A stretch of 64,000 nucleotides of DNA, taken from assembly GCF_001434785.1 (NCBI RefSeq), contig NZ_AZDT01000042.1:1-64000 (forward strand). Direction: 5' to 3'. This document shows, piece by piece, positions 60,597 to 64,000 of the stretch. The first letter of the stretch is position 1. Every line of letters starts with the position of its first letter. Source of the DNA: Levilactobacillus namurensis DSM 19117. Its GTDB lineage: Bacteria; Bacillota; Bacilli; Lactobacillales; Lactobacillaceae. The position numbers and the translations under genes are program-made. The notes below the pieces were generated by a model. It had not been told where the DNA came from, did no database searches, and was given only the letters and a program-made list of their open reading frames with translations.

Positions 60597-63500
60597 ATGA
60601 CACGACTAAAACAACCCAACATGGTTCACCAAACTTTAGGGAAAACCTGGACGGCAACGGGCATCGTTGCCGGAACCCTCTTATTAGGAAGCTTAGGTAC
60701 GGTAACGGCACGTGCAGACCAGACGTCGGAGACTGCCGAGAGTTCGGCAGCGACCACGCAGACGGCGCCCAAAGCCGCGACCGAATCATCCACGGTGACG
60801 TTAAAAGCGGGCGACACCGCTACAGAAGATGAGTCAAGTCAGCCGGCGGACGAATCGTCGCAAGCCGGAACATCATCTGAATCGTCAACGAACCAGCCGG
60901 CAACCACGGGTCAGAAAGATGATGTGGCGCCGGCTAAGACGGAATCGACGACCACGGTTCCTCAATCGAACGACGAGACGACGCCCGCTCCCAAGGAAGA
61001 TCAGCCGGCTATCGGTGATACAGACCAGCCGGCCGGTGACCTCACTGACCAGTCGAATGCGACCGTGACGCCAACGGTTCTAAAGGCCAAGCAAGTCTTG
61101 GCGGACACCGTACCTACTAGTATTGATCAGTGGATGCCGGACAAGAATCTACAACAGTTAGTCCTCAAAACTTTAAATACGAAAAACAAATTAGGGTTAA
61201 CTTCGGTTTCGGAAATTACGCCGGATATGATGAAACAGTTAACTAGTCTGGTTGCTGATTCTAGTCTGGAGCAGACGGATGAAGCTTACTATAATGTGGT
61301 GACCGGAATTAAGTCACTTCAGGGACTTGAATACGCGCCGAATTTAACCAATTTAACCATCACCCCTAACAGTACGGCTAGTGAAATTTGGAAAAAGGAC
61401 GACACGTACCGGGGCGCCTTAACGGATATTTCCGCTTTAGCGAATAGTAAGAAATTAAGCTTCTTGACCATCAGTAAGAACCAAGTCTCGGATATTTCCG
61501 CCTTGAAGGACGTGGCCCAAGCGGTTAATGACGCGGGTGGTTTTTCCGTTTGGTCAATGAGTTATAATCAGATTTTTGACGTACGACCGTTAATGGTAAA
61601 GAACAAGAACGATATGTTTATGGTTAACGTGGTTAATCAAGAGCTGGTTTTGCCAGAGGTCACGTTGAATCCGGATACCAAGTCGTACGTAACTACCTCG
61701 CCATTTTATTCGAATCTGTTTATTACCAATGCTCTTAGTTCAAACAATAAAGACATTTCGTCCGTTACGGAAAATCAGGGATCAACTGGAATTGCTTCAG
61801 ATGAATTTCGGATGATTTCTTGGGACGTTTCGTCCGGGCCCACAACTGGACAATTAATTTATAAAATGTCGCAGGACAATGGGATTCAAAGTGAAGACCC
61901 AGCGGAGCCTTTTAACTGGACCGCTACAGTCACGATTCCCTACAAGCTGGTCGCAGGCGTCGGGGCGTCGGCCGTGAACTTCAAGCTGATCGATGGGGTG
62001 ACCCTAGCACCGGATGTGACCATCAACGGGGCCACGGGAACGGACTTCGACGCCCTTAAGATGAGTAACGTCCAACAGACTATCGCAGAGTTAGCTAAAA
62101 AGGGATTCACGCTGGTTCGGGCTAGCACACTAAGCTCGCCATCGGATGCGGCCAGTGTAGCGGGGACTCAGGGGACCTTTGGAACGGATGCCGGTCGGGT
62201 GTTCTTGGAATTCGGCTTTAAGCAAGTCATCCATTTGGTTGATCAAGCAGGAAACGCCCTGCAACCCGCAGCGGATCAAATCGGTGGTCGGGGGGATACC
62301 TGGACCTACCAAGTGCCCACGATTGACGGCTACACTTACGACCGGACCCAGGGTGCGACCGCAACCGGTGATGCCCAGACCGGCTACACGTTAGCGGGTA
62401 CGCTGGATCAAGAGAACGCGGACATCTACGTTTACTTCAAGGCCGCGACCATCCAACAAGTGGTCAACTTCATTGGCGACGATGGCACGGTTCTCCACCC
62501 AGCCGGCACCGTTAGTGGAGCCGTGGGGAGTACGCAGACCTTACAGCTGCCGACCATCGCGGATTACGTGGTGGACCATAGCGATGCGGGAACCGTGGCG
62601 AACGGACAGCTTGAGGTGACCCTGACGGACGCGAACACACCGATCAACGTGTACTTTAAACAGGCAGTCTACCAGCACCTGGTACACTTTATTGACGCGG
62701 ACGGAAACGAATTAGCGCCAGCCCAGACGGTAGCGGGGACCAAGGACAGCCAGCAGACGCTGACTTTGCCAACCATTGATGATTACGTGGCCGATTCGGA
62801 GAAGACCACCGCAGGCACGCTAACGGACGGACAACTGACCCTGACCATTACCAACGATGAGTCACCGATCAACGTGTACTTCAAGCAGGCGGTCTACCAG
62901 CACCTGGTACACTTCATTGACGCGGACGGAAACGAATTAGCGCCAGCCCAAACGGTGGCGGGGACCAAAGACAGCCAGCAGACGCTGACCTTACCGACCA
63001 TTGATGATTACGTGGCCGATTCGGAGAAGACCACCGCAGGCACGTTAGCGGACGGGCAACTGACCCTGACCATTGCCAATGATGAGTCACCGATCAACGT
63101 GTACTTCAAACAGGCAGTCTACCAACACCTAGTGCACTTCATCGACGCTGACGGAAACGAATTAGCGCCAGCTCAAACGGTAACAGGGACCAAGGACAGT
63201 CAACAGGTTCTGGATTTGCCGAACATTGATGATTACCAGGTCGACCCGGAGAAGACCACCGCAGGCACGTTGACGGATGGGCAACTGACGCTGACTATTG
63301 CCAACGATGAGTCACCAATTAACGTGTACTTCACCCCCGTCATCTATCAGCAGTTGATTCATTTCGTTGATCCGGATGGCCAGACCTTGGCGCCGGATGT
63401 GACGGTGAACGGGACCACGGGAACGTTACGGAACATTGACCTTCCCACGTTAGCGGGCTTTGAACTCGACCACGCGACCAGTGGGACCGTTGCCGGCCAG

Positions 63501-64000
63501 CAGTTGATTGTGAAGCTGGCAAAGGGCACGGCGCCCATCAACGTCTACTTTAAAGTGGTCAACGGTCAAGTCATCGTGCACTACCAAGACTTGCAGGGCA
63601 ACGACTTGGCCGACCCCGTTACATTAACGGGGCAGGTCACCACGGACTACACCAGTGAACCACTGGCGACGGTACCGGGGGATTATCAGTTGGTCAGCAC
63701 GCCGTTCAACGCGCAAGGCACCTACACCAAGGAAGACCAGAACGTGGTTTACCTGTACCGGAAGATTCAGACCGGTGGTGGCGGCGACCACGGGAATCCG
63801 GACCAACCGGACCAGCCCGAGACACCGGACGTTCCTGAAACGCCAGAGGTGCCGGAGCAACCGGGCGTCCCCGAACCACCCGTAACGCCGGAACAACCCG
63901 CACAAGAAGCGGGGGATGGCGCGCAGTTAGCTGAAGCCCCAACCTTAACTGACCAGGTCGCGCCTGAGAAAGTCGCGACGTTGGTTCGCCAGGGTGGCGA
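60597..64000 (+). CDS. Large repeat adhesin, 3' end beyond window
   Basis: At least 1134 codons, still open at the window edge. ATG at 60597 follows GAGGAG by ten bases. Signal peptide to about ARA-DQ (~residue 41), then a Ser/Thr/Glu/Pro-rich stretch (~42-175). Residues ~179-300 match the N-terminal domain of the protein at 43414 (WMPDKNLQQ, LEYAPNLTNLTI, LTDISALANSKKLSFLTISKNQVSDISAL), an internalin-like LRR region. From ~618 come five tandem ~75-residue repeats, the middle three nearly identical, with QHLVHFIDADGNEL and INVYFKQA. A MucBP-like module (~987-1060) and a Pro-rich stalk follow. Mucus- or glycan-binding adhesin; a sortase signal is expected downstream. Confidence 0.9.
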   Translation, partial: MTRLKQPNMVHQTLGKTWTATGIVAGTLLLGSLGTVTARADQTSETAESSAATTQTAPKAATESSTVTLKAGDTATEDESSQPADESSQAGTSSESSTNQPATTGQKDDVAPAKTESTTTVPQSNDETTPAPKEDQPAIGDTDQPAGDLTDQSNATVTPTVLKAKQVLADTVPTSIDQWMPDKNLQQLVLKTLNTKNKLGLTSVSEITPDMMKQLTSLVADSSLEQTDEAYYNVVTGIKSLQGLEYAPNLTNLTITPNSTASEIWKKDDTYRGALTDISALANSKKLSFLTISKNQVSDISALKDVAQAVNDAGGFSVWSMSYNQIFDVRPLMVKNKNDMFMVNVVNQELVLPEVTLNPDTKSYVTTSPFYSNLFITNALSSNNKDISSVTENQGSTGIASDEFRMISWDVSSGPTTGQLIYKMSQDNGIQSEDPAEPFNWTATVTIPYKLVAGVGASAVNFKLIDGVTLAPDVTINGATGTDFDALKMSNVQQTIAELAKKGFTLVRASTLSSPSDAASVAGTQGTFGTDAGRVFLEFGFKQVIHLVDQAGNALQPAADQIGGRGDTWTYQVPTIDGYTYDRTQGATATGDAQTGYTLAGTLDQENADIYVYFKAATIQQVVNFIGDDGTVLHPAGTVSGAVGSTQTLQLPTIADYVVDHSDAGTVANGQLEVTLTDANTPINVYFKQAVYQHLVHFIDADGNELAPAQTVAGTKDSQQTLTLPTIDDYVADSEKTTAGTLTDGQLTLTITNDESPINVYFKQAVYQHLVHFIDADGNELAPAQTVAGTKDSQQTLTLPTIDDYVADSEKTTAGTLADGQLTLTIANDESPINVYFKQAVYQHLVHFIDADGNELAPAQTVTGTKDSQQVLDLPNIDDYQVDPEKTTAGTLTDGQLTLTIANDESPINVYFTPVIYQQLIHFVDPDGQTLAPDVTVNGTTGTLRNIDLPTLAGFELDHATSGTVAGQQLIVKLAKGTAPINVYFKVVNGQVIVHYQDLQGNDLADPVTLTGQVTTDYTSEPLATVPGDYQLVSTPFNAQGTYTKEDQNVVYLYRKIQTGGGGDHGNPDQPDQPETPDVPETPEVPEQPGVPEPPVTPEQPAQEAGDGAQLAEAPTLTDQVAPEKVATLVRQGG

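Noticed and set aside
1-64000. CRISPR array, tRNA or rRNA genes, insertion sequences, prophage genes
   Set aside because: I looked for evenly spaced direct repeats, tRNA-like cloverleaves, and transposase or phage protein motifs and found none. The dispersed structured repeats are spaced irregularly and are not CRISPR repeats.

Overview
The window looks like chromosomal DNA of a heterofermentative lactobacillus, most likely a GC-rich Levilactobacillus (brevis/zymae/spicheri-like). The evidence is Gram-positive style ribosome binding sites, CcpA-type cre sites, a GH65 maltose phosphorylase whose catalytic Glu falls at residue 487 as in the L. brevis enzyme, LPXTG surface proteins, LCP and NlpC/P60 wall proteins, and a HrcA-type CIRCE element. 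The species assignment is inference. About 49 protein genes are supported. I saw no tRNA, rRNA, CRISPR array, insertion sequence or prophage.

Layout. 0.9-6.7 kb: membrane protein, LCP wall-polymer ligase, luxS, and two tandem secreted paralogues of unknown function. 6.8-20.6 kb: alpha-xylosidase (GH31), an orphan PTS EIIC/hydrolase/LysR cluster, TSUP exporter plus DUF1634, MFS pump, small alarmone synthetase, AEC carrier, Na+/H+-type antiporter and small membrane proteins. 20.7-26.2 kb: YfhO glycosyltransferase-like protein and a two-component system. 26.5-31.9 kb: maltose locus (LacI regulator, SLC45/GPH-like transporter, maltose phosphorylase), with galM at 33.5-34.6 kb completing the pathway by converting beta- to alpha-glucose. 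33-42 kb: second-type S14, hydrolases, MarR regulator, beta-helix secreted protein, cysteine-less Spx-like protein behind a CIRCE, ECF sigma/anti-sigma pair, NlpC/P60 hydrolase. 43-52 kb: two LPXTG proteins flanking an AT-rich islet and a GH51 arabinofuranosidase. 51.7-56.2 kb: redox enzymes (SDR, NmrA-like plus Rrf2, DyP peroxidase, aldo-keto reductase). 56.8-59.8 kb: BceAB-like ABC transporter with a YtrA-type GntR regulator. 60.6 kb to the end: a large repeat adhesin, cut by the window edge.

The most interesting signal is not a gene. A dispersed intergenic element of about 155 bp occurs in about ten near-complete copies plus several fragments. Every complete copy folds into the same shape (long outer stem P1 and two inner hairpins P2 and P3 around conserved single-stranded blocks). 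The stems differ between copies by paired, compensating changes, including G-U-type pairs. That is the signature of selection on a structured nucleic acid, or of a structured mobile element. Several copies sit in convergent plus/minus pairs bounded by CGCCTTACCGG...CCGGTAAGGCG.

Regulatory reading. Sugar genes (GH31, maltose transporter, galM, GH51) each carry a cre site overlapping a recognisable promoter. The maltose and GH31 promoters also share a TAATCGRTTGCT site just downstream of the start region, suggesting a common LacI-family regulator. The ABC operon carries a palindrome at its -10 that fits autoregulation by its own GntR protein.
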